A stretch of 64,000 nucleotides of DNA from Semisulcospira habei (GCA_036245525.1 BTPG01000005.1:176393578-176457577), one strand, 5' to 3'. Numbered from the stretch's first letter, positions 23,569 through 38,148 are shown. Numbers and translations are program-made. The notes: generated by a model from the letters alone, not told the origin.

Positions 23569-23907
23569 AGACATACACTTAATCCTCCAGGCACACAAGT
23601 AATAAGAAATAATTTCTCACCTCAGGCTCAGCACAAGAGAACAGATTACCCACTGCCTTTCTGTCGCTATTGGCTGCGGTTCCCACACTAGCTCGGCGAG
23701 CGTATCCTGATCTAGTTTTGTACGGTCTTCCCTCGCATCCCACTCTTCCTATTGTTTATGTCATCTCCCCCTTACCCCTCATCTGTTCTTTTTCCCTTTA
23801 CGAGTGTCTGACTGTTTCACCACCAGGGCCAACTGTCAGGTCAGCTGCCTCGTTCTAAGGAACTGCGAAGCTGAAAAATGAGTCGCGGTAGAAATATCGC
23901 TTCAAGC

Positions 23908-23995
23908 ACCATGGTTCAAGGGTCGTGCCTGATTAGCTTGGCGCCTCTAGGCGCCAAGCTAATCAAGCACAACCCTTGAACAACCATAATGATGC
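23908..23995. mobile_element. HP-B palindrome, variant arms
   Basis: CATGGTTCAAGGGTCGTGCC ... CACAACCCTTGAACAACCAT with inner GATTAGCTTGGCGCC. Outer TTAA ends are not visible. Confidence 0.6.
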
Positions 23996-23999
23996 ATAG

Positions 24000-24271
24000 A
24001 CAGTAAACTCCGGGCATAACAAATCATCAAGGGGCCCAGTTGTTCTTGTTGTTATATCCTAAGTTTGTTATAAGCGAAGTAAGTTACGTCGAAAAAGTGC
24101 TGCCAGGACCTTAACAAATGTGTTCTTATATCCGACTTTTGTTATATCCGGCCTTGTTATAAGCGGAGTAGACTATACATATATGTTATAAGCGGAGTAG
24201 ACTATACATATATGTTATAAGCGGAGTAGACTATACATATATGTTATAAGCGCAGTAGACTATACATATAT
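24000..24271. mobile_element. Pogo/Tc1-like remnant with amplified right terminus
   Basis: CAGTAAACTCCGGGCATAAC at 24000 and, inverted, GTTATAAGCGGAGTAGACTA at the right resemble pogo-type terminal repeats. The right terminus is repeated four times as an exact 29-bp unit at 24156-24271. GTTATATCC-type subterminal repeats lie between. No transposase. Confidence 0.5.
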
Positions 24272-24357
24272 ATTTCCTGTCCCTTACTCAAAGCCTTCGG
24301 CGGGCTGTTCAGAAATGTTGGTCTATGCCACGAAATGAAGTGCTGGTTTTATATAGT

Positions 24358-24574
24358 ATGTCCGTTGAAAGGTAAATCAAAGTGGCACAGTTGCAGTACG
24401 CATTAATTGATCAGTGTTCAGGTCGTACTCCATCCATAGGCAATAGCTGTCCCTGCCCCCCCCCCCTCCACCCCCACTCCCTCCCCGCCATCACCCGCTC
24501 GTGTAGGGCCGTCCATTATCACTAAGGTTCAGTGCTCGTTACTCAGAATCCCCAAACTAATCAATCAATCAATC
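24358..24574 (+). mobile_element. SINE2, 5'-truncated
   Basis: Matches the body of the complete SINE2 at 29363-29683 from TGTCCGTTGAAAGGTAAATC through AGTGTTCAGGTCGTACTCCA to a tail of (AATC)n instead of (AACC)n. A C-rich tract interrupts it. The tRNA-like head is absent. Confidence 0.7.
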
Positions 24575-24826
24575 TGAACTTCTTACTCTCATTTCTTTTG
24601 ACGAACACCTTACTTCCACTGACCGGGATTTCCGGGACAACAGATCCTCGGTACGTCCGTCAACCAGTTTTGGGGTCTGAATTATATATTTGGTTTTGGA
24701 AGGGAAATCTTTTAGAAACGCTAACGCCCGCCAGGCGTACTTCGGACGTCTCACGTGCGAGTTTCCGTAAGAGATAAGATAATAAAACTGGAATATTGAC
24801 CAAAATATCACATTTGTCCGAATTAA

Positions 24827-25002
24827 CCTCTCCACTGCCGAGAAAAAGCAAACAACGACCCAACTCTGCAAGAGGCGTAGATCCTCATGGGCCCCCGCTG
24901 TTGCGGGGGCTCATGAGGATCTATACCTCTTGCCGACACCGCTTTGAATCCACGGTCCTTGGAGCGGCGGCTGAAGATCTCTGACGTTGAAAGTTACAAA
25001 GA
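24827..25002. mobile_element. HP-A MITE
   Basis: TTAA at 24823-24826, left end CCTCTCCACTGCCGAGAAAA, palindrome 24867-24933 with stem CCTCATG...GCCCCCGC. The right end is shortened and meets the next element at a shared TTAA (25003-25006). Confidence 0.7.
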
Positions 25003-25006
25003 GTTA

Positions 25007-25090
25007 ACCATTTGGCTGTCGGTAGAGCTTTTGTTGCGATGAGTCCTATATTAATCATCGCGACAAAAAGCGCTACCGACAGCCAAAGGG
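25007..25090. mobile_element. HP-C MITE, full length
   Basis: An 84-bp element between TTAA 25003-25006 and 25091-25094. Arms CCATTTGGCTGTCGGTAGAG ... GCGCTACCGACAGCCAAAGG pair almost throughout. This is the cleanest HP-C copy. Confidence 0.8.
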
Positions 25091-25199
25091 TTAAAAATAC
25101 ACAATTCGTCAGAAGGAAAGGGGATAAGCACTAAATTACAAATCGGCTTATATTCCAAATGCATGTCTGGAAATGTGCATGTTTGCTTTATCGTAAATG

Positions 25200-25678
25200 C
25201 TTACATTTATAAATAGGGGCCCACTACTCGAAAATAGTACAGAAAATGTATATTTTTAAACGAAAACGTGTCGAAGGTTACGTCAAAACTATTTCGGTAG
25301 GAGGTGCTTACTCTTCTGCCCTCAATGTTTGTGAAAAGCGACATTTTCGTTGTAACACAATGAAAATCTCGCTTTCCACAAACATAGACTTGCTGTATTT
25401 TGCCATATAGGGAAGGTTTGCTTACGTAAGTATGACGATGTACAAGATAATAAACTCCGCTTTCAGTTATTTGTGGATTTGCGGTGTCGACAGTGTGCGC
25501 ACATGAAATAAAATGACTCTGTTCGTGAATGAACGGGGCGGGCTGGGGTGGGGGGGGGGGGGGTTGGGGGGAGGAGGGGAGGGGATGGGGGATCTGGTAG
25601 GGAGAGGGGTGTAGGGGGAGGAGGGGGAGGGGGCTGACCTGCTGTGAATGTAAAAGACAGTAAGTCAATTATGGTTAA
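25200..25678. other. Unassigned, with weak inverted repeat and G-rich tract
   Basis: GTGAAAAGCGACATTTTCGT...AAATCTCGCTTTCCAC at about 25331-25381 can fold; a related short sequence lies near 25765-25808. 25540-25635 is G-rich with many GGGG runs. Confidence 0.45.
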
Positions 25679-25750
25679 CTCATTCGAGACGTTCGACCTC
25701 CGGATACGCGGCTGAAGCCGCATACCCGGAGGCGGCAGGTCTCGAATGAG
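25679..25750. mobile_element. 72-bp TTAA hairpin element
   Basis: TTAA at 25675-25678 and 25751-25754. Arms CTCATTCGAGACGTTCGACC ... GGTCTCGAATGAG around GCGGCTGAAGCCGC. The ends resemble HP-B ends but the inside is unrelated. Confidence 0.7.
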
Positions 25751-26091
25751 TTAAAAGCGTGAATTTCATTGTAATACAATGAGAACATTGCTTTTCACGA
25801 AAATGTCTATTGCCTTGAGAGAGAGGATTGGAGTGGATGGGGAGGGGGGTGGGGGAGACAGAGAGAGACTTTGCGGGGAGAGGAGGGGGGAGAGTTTTCA
25901 ATAAAGAAATTTTACCTTCACAGGCCAGTATTTAATCCACGGAAATCAACAGAAACCAAAAGAAATGGTCACTTCCTATCTTCAGTAAGGCCAGGAAGGG
26001 TCACTTGTTAATTCAGCAAGGACGGATCTGATCTGGGGGGGGGGGCATGGGCTGTTCGGATCCCTAGGCCAGAAACTGAAAACAACTTTAA

Positions 26092-26259
26092 CCTCCTCAC
26101 TGCCAGTTGATGCAAAATGCAGACTGCGGGGGCTCATGAGGATCTATGCCTCTTGCTGCGACCAATTTGTATCCATGTTTCTTGAACGGTTTGGGGGGCT
26201 CATGAGATCTGTGGCTCTTGAATTTGGGTGGTGTTCAGTTTTTCTCAGCAGTGAACGGG
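26092..26259. mobile_element. HP-A copy, right half plus duplication
   Basis: TTAA at 26088-26091 and 26260-26263. Left end CCTCCTCACTGCC, right end CAGCAGTGAACGGG. The left palindrome arm is deleted; a second CTCATGAGATCTGTGGCTCT arm appears at about 26197. Confidence 0.6.
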
Positions 26260-26379
26260 TTAATTCTGACGGATATATGAAGAAATACGCAAAATTGAAA
26301 ATGCTTTGAAATATATACGCCCTTTTGGGCGATTATTCATGTTTGAGTGTCATCGTCGCTTTCATCACCCTCCCTACCA

Positions 26380-26470
26380 TTCCCCCCCCCCCCTGACCCG
26401 TACCCCAACCCTCTCCCCCCACACACATCGCAGCCCCCCACCCCACCCCCACCCCTACCAATTTTGCACA
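26380..26470. repeat. C-rich tract
   Basis: CCCC-rich DNA giving spurious proline-rich frames (and glycine-rich ones on the minus strand). Confidence 0.8.
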
Positions 26471-26755
26471 CACCCCTACACCCCGTTGTTTTATTTTCCG
26501 GGCCCTTGTCTAAGGTCTGTGAAGCTGGAGGCCTTGTTTTGGTGCATTGTGTTTTGAGTAAAATGAACTGAAGAAAACTGTTCAACACCCCTTTACCACC
26601 ACCACCCCTACCCCAACACCGAGACGTCACCTGATCCGCCCCTGATTTAATCAGTATTTTGCTGGTTTCCTTTTCAGTTATGGTTCGTCCGACTGTATAT
26701 ACACTGGCCAGATGCTCTGTGGCGAGACACCCCTTCACATAATGAATCCGTTTAA

Positions 26756-26976
26756 TGCCAGCGGACTCAAGTGAAGCGTGCTTCCGAATCATTGTTAATG
26801 CAACGCGTGAGAACCCGAGTCGTTCAAATAAACTTGGATACAAAGCGGTGCCAGCAAGAGGCATGGATCCTCATGAGCCCCCGCAATTGCGGGGGCTCAT
26901 GAGGATCCATGCCTCCGTTGCATTTGGCTTGTCATTGTTCACTTTTTTTTTTTTTTCTTTCTCGGCAGCGACTGGA
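26756..26976. mobile_element. HP-A MITE
   Basis: Palindrome at 26853-26917 (GCAAGAGGCATGGATCCTCA start, GGATCCATGCCTC end), right end CTCGGCAGCGACTGG before TTAA 26977-26980; the left TTAA is at about 26752. Confidence 0.65.
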
Positions 26977-27058
26977 TTAAGCAGAAGCTGCAACAATAAA
27001 ACAGAATTTACGCCCAATGCCCGCCATCATCACTCACAAGCGCCTCAGTCAAACGCCA

Positions 27059-27142
27059 ACCAGACCGATGTGGGTCTTAGTCGGCCCGCGCACGGCCGTG
27101 CGCGGGCCAACTAAGGCCCACATCGGTCTGAGGATCTTTAGC
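27059..27142. mobile_element. HP-E palindrome
   Basis: CAGACCGATGTGGGTCTTAG ... CTAAGGCCCACATCGGTCTG, centre GCGCACGGCCGTGCGC. Nearly perfect stem of about 38 bp. Confidence 0.7.
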
Positions 27143-27216
27143 TTCGCCGCCTGGATTTTTCTGCAGAGCTCTGACCATCAGCGGAATAGCTCGAGAGAAC
27201 GATTTTAACCAATTAA

Positions 27217-27407
27217 CCCGCTCAGTGCCAGCTGACGCAGACTCTGTTCCTGCAATCTTTGTTGATTCGAATCCAAGACACCCTGGATGTCCCAGGAACA
27301 TGGATTCAAAGTGGCTTCAGCAAGAGGCATAGATCCTCCTGTGCCCCCGCATGAGGATCTATACGCTCTTGCAGTCGGGTATCTTCAATTTTTTTCGGCA
27401 CTGAACA
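27217..27407. mobile_element. HP-A MITE
   Basis: TTAA at 27213-27216 and 27408-27411. Left end CCCGCTCAGTGCC, right end TCGGCACTGAACA. The palindrome is shortened to CCCCCGCATGAGGATCTATA. Confidence 0.65.
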
Positions 27408-27411
27408 TTAA

Positions 27412-27628
27412 CCCTTATCATTCAGAATACACCATAGTGTGAAATAAGTTTGACTATAATAGTTCAAGGGTTGTGCCAAAATAGCTTGGCGCCTCTAAGC
27501 GCCAAGCTATTCTGGCACCACCCTTGAACTAAAGCCGTTGGCCTGTATCCTTATCTGTAAGTACTATAATGTAGCTTGCATGTGGCAGTGTACAAATTTG
27601 AGGCTTTTAGCCTCAGTATGATACTGGG
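27412..27628. mobile_element. HP-B' subfamily MITE
   Basis: It begins at the TTAA that ends the preceding HP-A and closes at TTAA 27629-27632. Start CCCTTATCATTCAG; the inner palindrome is HP-B-like with GGCGCC; the right part (GTAAGTACTATAATG, CCTCAGTATGATA) is specific to this subfamily, also seen at 47523 and 49397. Confidence 0.7.
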
Positions 27629-27761
27629 TTAAGGACAACAGTTGAGAAGCACCATTGCTCAGTAGCATCTTCTTTCCTCAAATAATACTCGCGAGCGTAG
27701 TATTTCAGTTGAATACACATGCGTTTGATCGGAGAATAACGATGAAGAGGGCTTCGCTTAA

Positions 27762-27927
27762 CCCATTCAGCCCTGGCGCACTACAGCAGGAGATGGGTCG
27801 ACCATGATAATTCAAGGGTAGTGCCACTACCCGTGAATATCATCGTCGATCCATCTCCTGAAACAGGTGCATAGTCGTTAGATGACGCCTCCAAAATTTG
27901 GGAAATACGTGCGTCGGGCTGAATGAG
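27762..27927. mobile_element. HP-B MITE lacking its centre
   Basis: TTAA at 27758-27761; ends CCCATTCAGCCCTG and CGGGCTGAATGAG; the closing TTAA is mutated to TTCA. The palindrome lost its TTAGCTTGGCGCC centre. Confidence 0.65.
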
Positions 27928-28409
27928 TTCAAAAATAACTTTTCAGGTTTTATCACACTTTTTTTCCCCCTTTTGTTCGTTTTAAGGTACACCGTTAATA
28001 ACAAACTTTAGATCAGCATGACAACAAGAAAGTCGGGTCCCCTGGCATTATCTTAAGGTCACTGAGTTACGGCCATAGTTATCTCTGTCTCCATTCATAT
28101 GCCACGTGCCGTGAACCACTAATTTTTCCGCGCAAAGACGTGACACATCACCACACATCCTAAATATCCCACACCCACTCGCCTCCATACCCCAACCCAA
28201 CCACCACCCCCCCCCCCCCTCCCACCCGTTCCCCCTATTACAACAGCAAACGTATAGCTTGACTCTGTCATGGGGACCCGTACCTCGTGTCCTGTCCGTG
28301 TATTTAGTCAGTCCCTTCTGTCTACAAGAACCACCAGCCTTTGTATTAAAATTTCCGCAGTACAGACTCAACATTTCAGCATGTTAAATATACTGTACAA
28401 ACTACTTAA

Positions 28410-28482
28410 CACCTTGGATACGTGTTGCACACGGATACGTGGCTATTGTTCGCGTATCCGTGTGCGGCACGTATCCCATGAG
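28410..28482. mobile_element. 73-bp TTAA hairpin element
   Basis: TTAA at 28406-28409 and 28483-28486. Arms CACCTTGGATACGTGTTGCA ... GCACGTATCCCATGAG, inner stem CACACGGATACG/CGTATCCGTGTG. Confidence 0.65.
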
Positions 28483-28638
28483 TTAACGCCTTTTCTGCAG
28501 TCCCTCCTCTGGCTTTTTTTTTTTTTTTTTTCCATCTGCAGACGCCATGGTTCGTGAGGATGTATGACCCGTTCTGGGCTCATACGTTTTCAGTCAACGG
28601 TTCGGGGTTCTGCAGCTCGGAATTGGCCATAGTGTTAA

Positions 28639-28843
28639 CCCCTTGACTGCCGGAAAAAAACTTGAACACCACCCAACTGCAAGAGGTATAGATCCGCATG
28701 AGCCCCCGCAATCGCGGGGGCTCATGAGGATCTATGCCTCTTGCTGAAACCATTTTGCATCCATGGATGGCTGAGACTATCTGGCGTTGACTTCACACAC
28801 AAATTTTCAGAAACATGTTCTGCGTCCAGTGGCAGAGAATAGG
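28639..28843. mobile_element. HP-A MITE, full-length reference copy
   Basis: A 205-bp element between TTAA 28635-28638 and 28844-28847. Left end CCCCTTGACTGCCGG, palindrome 28678-28743 near the left end, then a unique right part (CATCCATGG, TCTGGCGTTGA, GTTCTGCGTCCA) and right end CTGGCAGAGAATAGG. Confidence 0.8.
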
Positions 28844-28849
28844 TTAAAT

Positions 28850-29333
28850 GCATCGTTTACATCCGATGGCAGTGAAGGGGCAAGGCCTCAAAAGAGCGCA
28901 CAATTTACATCAGTCGTCCTGCGTCCGTGGACACGAACGAGGGAGTTGAGCCAACGACTCGGCGACGACAAAAGCCCGCAAGATAAGTGGGGGGACAAAA
29001 ACAAACGCAACAGATGCCGAATCCCGCACCGTGTCACTGTTTCCTCCATTTTCGAATCCATTTGGTCCCAATTTCCTGGCCGGTTTTCTCGTAATGCTTC
29101 ACGCGGGACGATTCTGGAACGAACGATTTGCCAACCCTTAAGAGTGAGGAAGGATAAAGAAACGGTTCAGGAATAAACGATTTTAATCACAGCCTTTAAC
29201 GCTTAAAAAAAAAAAATATAAAAAAACCCAGAGTAACAGGTAGTGCCATTGTAGTTTACGAAGCTCTTTTATGTTCAGGAACTTGTTTTATATAAATTAT
29301 TTCTTCGCATTTTGCACGCTCCGCTGTCACCTT
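28850..29333. other. No recognised feature
   Basis: About 480 bp with an open frame of 129 codons on the plus strand (28787-29176) that shows no recognisable domain or codon signal. Confidence 0.45.
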
Positions 29334-29337
29334 TTAA

Positions 29338-29875
29338 ACTCATTGTATCCCAGGTACGAAATGACAGTCCGAAATAGCTCAGGCGGTTAAACGTCGAAGC
29401 AGGAGAGTGAAGGGAATTGCCGGGTCGTGGGTTCGAATCCCGTCCCGGCCCCGGTAGCTGGACTCACAATCCAGGGGGGAAAACGGATTTGTTCAATAGC
29501 ATGTCCGTTGAAAGGTCCTGGTAAATCAAAGTGGCACAGTTGGAGTGAGCCTGACTTGATCAGTGTTCAGGTCGTACTCCATAGGCAATAGATTTCCCTG
29601 TCCCCCATAACCCGCCCGTCAGGGCCGTCCATGATCACCTCGGTGCTGTGGACGTTAAACCCGAACTAACCAACCAACCAACCAGGTACGAAATACCCAC
29701 ATTTTGCAGTTGTCCTCTGAGGACTGCATTATAATTTAGGAGACAGATCGACCATGATAGTTCAAGAGTGGTGCCAGAATAGCTTGGCGCCTTTAGGCGC
29801 CAAACTATTCTGGCACCACCCTTGAACTATCATAGTCGATCCATATCTTTTTGTGGTGTGTCGGGACTGAATGAG
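29338..29875. mobile_element. HP-B MITE split by SINE2
   Basis: The left end (A)CTCATTGTATCCC follows TTAA 29334-29337, the right end CGGGACTGAATGAG precedes TTAA 29876-29879. Positions 29363-29683 are a later SINE insertion; without it the element is about 206 bp and contiguous. Confidence 0.8.
29363..29683 (+). mobile_element. SINE2, complete, with target duplication
   Basis: A tRNA-derived head has A box TAGCTCAGGCGG and B box GGTTCGAATCC; the body contains CCGTTGAAAGGTCCTGG and CAGTGTTCAGGTCGTACTCC; the tail is (AACC)n. AGGTACGAAAT flanks it on both sides (29352-29362 and 29684-29694), an 11-bp target-site duplication. Confidence 0.9.
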
Positions 29876-29974
29876 TTAACAAGATCATGCATGACATGTC
29901 GTGGAATCTGTTATAGTTTTGATTTATGTTTTGGAAAACAAAGACAATTTTCCGCTCTGTGGACAATAAAGTGT

Positions 29975-30168
29975 ACTGTATTGTATTGTATTGTATTGTA
30001 TTGTATTGTATTGTATTGTATTGTATTGTACTTACTGTACTGTACTGTACTGTACTGTACAGTACTGTACTGTACTGTATTGTACTGTACTGTCCTGTAT
30101 TGTATTGTATTGTATTGTATGTATGTATTGTATTGTATAATATTGTATTGTATTGTATTGTATTTATT
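29975..30168 (+). repeat. Pentanucleotide array, probable retroelement tail
   Basis: TGTAT and TGTAC repeats follow GTGGACAATAAAGTGTAC, so the array grew from an AATAAAGT-type retroelement 3' end. Confidence 0.7.
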
Positions 30169-30354
30169 ATTCACGATACACGATTCGACATTTGTTGTCA
30201 CAAATGGGATATTCTTGTTAATCTCACTGGAGCATGAAAGGTGGAAGTTAAAGATTAGTAATACACATAATCACATAATATAATGCCCACATTAAGACAT
30301 TCAAGTATCACCATCTTGAAATCACATATGATGTCACACCATAAAAAATAAGAC

Positions 30355-30600
30355 AGTTTAAATATCGCATTCCCTTACTCAACACTAACCACACCACTCA
30401 AACTTTCGATTTTAACGTCACTTTCGCTGTAGTAACCATATTGGCGGCGCAAGCATCACATCTATACACTTCCGGTAAGGCATTTTAAATAAATATCACA
30501 TTCCTGTACATAACACTACCCACATCACTCAGCACTTCTGCCTCTTAAAACGTGACTATCGCAGTACTGATTATTAACACAAACATCATATCATACAGAT
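30355..30600. repeat. Two diverged copies of an approx. 115-bp unit
   Basis: TTTAAATATCGCATTCCCTT... and TTTAAATAAATATCACATTC... each continue through CACAYCACTCA and TTTTAACGTCACT/TTAAAACGTGACT. An old tandem duplication. Confidence 0.55.
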
Positions 30601-30618
30601 CCATACAGGTCTTGCGGC

Positions 30619-30729
30619 ACACTGCGCGAAAGGCCATCGGGCCGACTTTGGTCGCCGTTGGATCGCGCACGTAAGTGCGCGGTCCAACGGCGACCAAAGT
30701 CAGCCCGGTGGCCTTTTTGATTACTAGGT
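30619..30729. mobile_element. HP-E palindrome
   Basis: CGAAAGGCCATCGGGCCGAC ... CAGCCCGGTGGCCTTTTTGA with GGTCGCCGTTGGA/TCCAACGGCGACC inner stem and a GCGCACGTAAGTGCGC centre. Confidence 0.7.
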
Positions 30730-30898
30730 AACCGGTACACTTTTAGTAGTGGAGTGAACATAATTGTTCACTGTGGATTTCGAAATTACAAGGGAGTCTG
30801 ATCAGACTCTTGCATTTTACGTTTGTAAGCCACTGATTCGGAACCTGGGCAGAACATTGTTGGTGTTCTCAAAAGGAGGACGCAGCTTTCCCAGGTTT

Positions 30899-31172
30899 GG
30901 GTCAGATCTATGATAGTTCTAGCGTCCAATCTAGCACTGCCCTTGTTGAACAATCGCAGTCGACCCACTCTTGCTGGAGAAAATGTGAACTCCAGCCAGC
31001 TGCAAGAGGCATAGATCCTCATGAGCCCCCGCAGTTGCTGGGGCTCATGAGGATCTATACCTCTTGCTGACACTATTTTGAATCCATGTTCCTGGGACAG
31101 CTAAGGCTTTTTGGTGTTGAATCAATGAAGATTGCAGAAACACAGTCTGCATCAGCTGGCAGTGAACGGGAT
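30899..31172. mobile_element. Decayed HP-B (30899-30977) followed by HP-A (30978-31172)
   Basis: The HP-B remnant keeps GATCTATGATAGTTCTAG and CAATCGCAGTCGACCCA. HP-A has its palindrome at 31002-31067 and right part ending CTGGCAGTGAACGGG. Confidence 0.6.
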
Positions 31173-31253
31173 AGCTGTCGGTATAGTGCTTTTTGTCGAG
31201 GTGACTCCTGCAAGAATCGTCTCGACAAAACATGCTACCTAAAGCCAAAGGGT
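31173..31253. mobile_element. HP-C copy
   Basis: ATAGCTGTCGGTATAGTGCT ... ACATGCTACCTAAAGCCAAA, centre GACTCCTGCAAGAATCGTC. It directly abuts the preceding HP-A end. Confidence 0.6.
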
Positions 31254-31489
31254 TATTGATGGGGTCTACTGTCCGCGTGTTAACAAATATGTCAATCAGT
31301 TTGTACTCGGAATTTGTAACTATCAATTGCATGGGTCATTAACTGGCTGACACAAATTTGCGATTATTGTTCTCATTTCCGATCGCTTGAGTGACTAAAA
31401 ACCGTAGAGTGTTGTATCGGTTTAGCAATAACACGTTACGCCCTGAGGCCGAAAGTCTAAAACAGTGTAATTTTGTTCTCTGAAGACTA

Positions 31490-31560
31490 CATTACAGATC
31501 GACCACGATAGATCAAGGGTGGTGCCAAAATAGATTGGCGCCTCTAGGCGTAGTTTGTAG
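31490..31560. mobile_element. HP-B left half
   Basis: GATCGACCACGATAGATCAA through GGCGCCTCTAGGCG, then abrupt loss of the right arm. Confidence 0.55.
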
Positions 31561-31689
31561 ACCAAGCGCAAACGAAGTGTTAGAGCCCGCCCCCCCCCCC
31601 CCCCCCCTCCAACTCCCCCCCCCCCCCACACACACACACACACACACACAAAACGACTGAGGCTCCGGAATACATAATACGTTACAAAT

Positions 31690-32275
31690 TCGGAGACAAA
31701 TTAACCTTTATAGTTCAAGGGTGGCGCCAGAATAGCTTGGCGCCTGTAGGCGTCAAGACAAAAACACGGCACTTTACAAAATCGGAGACAGATCAACCTT
31801 GTTAGTTCAAGGGTATTGCCAGAATAACTAGGCGCCTCTAGGCGTCAAGACGCCGAATACATCATACTTTACAAACTCTGAGACGGATCAACCTTCTTAG
31901 TTCAAGTGTGTTGCCAGAATAGCATGGCGCCTGTAGGCGTCAAGACAAATAAACAGCACTTTACAAAATCGGAGACGGATCAACCTTCTTAGTTCAAGAG
32001 TGTTGCCAGAATAGCATGGCGCCTCCTGGCGTCAAGACAAATAAACATCACTTTACAAACTCTGAGACGGATCAACCTTCTTAGTTCAAGAGTTTTGCCA
32101 GAATAGCTTGGCGCCTCTAGGCGTCAAGACAAATACAACAGCACTTTACAAAATCGGAGACGGATCAACCTTCTTAGTTCAAGAGTGTTGCCAGAATAGC
32201 TTGGCGCCTATAGGTGCCAAGCTATTCAGGCACCACCCTTAAACTATCATAGACAAACCACATCTCGTTGCAGAA
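31690..32275. repeat. Tandem array of HP-B left halves, approx. 92-bp unit x6
   Basis: Units begin near 31692, 31784, 31877, 31971, 32063 and 32156. Each holds GGATCAACCTTCTTAGTTCA, TTGCCAGAATAGC, a GGCGCCT...AGGCGTCAAGAC partial centre and a linker (AAACAGCACTTTACAAAATC). Only the last unit continues into the right arm (GGTGCCAAGCTATTC, CACCACCCTTAAACTATC). Confidence 0.85.
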
Positions 32276-32620
32276 GGTAGGGGCTTGCATGTGTTGATAC
32301 ATTCAATCTGCGCAATAGCTGATGCAAATGGCGTGGAAATTGTACCCACTTTCTGTTCGTTCGTGGACTGTGGTGGTTAGTGGCCAGCATATGCTGATAA
32401 ATTGACGCCGGGTATTGAACACACGACGATTAACATAAACCAGATTGTGGTCGTGATTGTGGCCATGGTGGTCTTAGTGGTGGTGCATGCTGTTTGTGGT
32501 ATTTTGTCGTACATTAACGTCTTGGTCTTTGTTGTTGTTGTTGTCGTCGTCGTCGTCGTTGTGGTGGAGGTGGTGGTGGTGATGGTGATGGTGTTGGAGT
32601 TGTTGTTCCTTGCATTTAAC

Positions 32621-32831
32621 CCCATGACTGCCTAGAAAAAGCGAAGAAGGACCCAAACTGCAAGAGACATAGAACCTCATGAGCTCCCGCAGTTGCGGAG
32701 GTTCATGAGGATCTATGTCTCTTGCTGACACCCCTTTGAATCTATGCTTTAGCGACGGTTTTAGCTCTTTGTCGTTGAACTCACAAAGATGTTAAAAACA
32801 AAATCTGCGTCAACTGGCAGCAGTGACGGCG
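32621..32831. mobile_element. HP-A MITE, full length
   Basis: TTAA at 32617-32620 and 32832-32835; left end CCCCATGACTGCC; palindrome 32660-32726 (GCAAGAGACATAGAACCTCA). GTT/GTC/GTG triplet repeats lie just upstream (32527-32585). Confidence 0.75.
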
Positions 32832-33073
32832 TTAAACATGGCCCATAATTTATTAGAATCGACTACTAAGCGCTGTTTGCAAGGTGTAGAAATTGAATCG
32901 ACCGTCACAGCTCCAAAATAACGCCTGAAAACTTTGTGGCTCTCGAGGCGCCGTGCTAACCAGGATCGACTTTAGGGATCGCGTGTTCAATCCCAATCTC
33001 CCGCCGAGTTAGGTGAACGTGTGATGTATTTCTGCAGACAGAGTGCTGTACGTTGTTTTGTGGGCTTTTTTTT

Positions 33074-37457
<4,384 letters not shown>

Positions 37458-37732
37458 ATCGAGCCCCATCGCCGAAGGCCACGAACTATTCCGATACTTC
37501 GTTTGACATTTCCTCTGATCTCAGGACTGATACATGCGTGTGAGGTGTGTGGATCACATGCTAAAGTATTCATTCCCTCAGCTTTGTTGTCATTATTTGC
37601 TTGCTGGTGGCCTCGCAAGCTCAAAGAAATACGAATCTCTTTCTGCGACGGTAAAACCAAATTCAAAATAGCGTAAACAAGAAAAACAGCAATAACGTGA
37701 CATCTAAAACACATTCGGCCATATGCTTTTAA

Positions 37733-38148
37733 CCCATAAAGCCCTGACATGCTACGACACGATGTGGATCGACCATGATAGTTCAAGGATGGTGTCGGAG
37801 TACCTTGGCGCCTGTATCATGGTCGATCTGTCTTTGTAACTGTGGCTCATACCTCAGAGCGGAGTATCGCCTGTATGCGCCAATCTATTCCGACACCACC
37901 CTTGAAATGTCATGGCCGATCTGTGGGCGTCAAGGTACTCCGACACCACCCTTGAACTATCATAGTCGATCTGTAAGCGCCCAGCTATTCTGACATCACC
38001 CTTAAACTAGTATGGTCGATCTGTAAGCGCCAAGCTATTTCGAGACCACCCTTGAACTATCATGATCGATCTGCATCCAGAACTGTGACACAGACCTCAA
38101 AGGATATCTAAACAATGGACGGTTTCATCAGCCTCAGGACATAAAGAG
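37733..38148. mobile_element. HP-B MITE with tandem right-half units, 50 bp x4
   Basis: TTAA at 37729-37732 and 38149-38152; left end CCCATAAAGCCCTGACATGC. At 37871-38070 a 50-bp unit (CACCCTTGAACTATCATGGT, CGATCTGTAAGCGCC) repeats four times at exact 50-bp spacing. Confidence 0.8.

Noticed and set aside
28678..28743. Bacterial-type terminators or microRNA precursors at the many hairpins
   Set aside because: They are repeated palindromes at the centre of TTAA-flanked elements; nothing in the sequence alone shows processing or termination.
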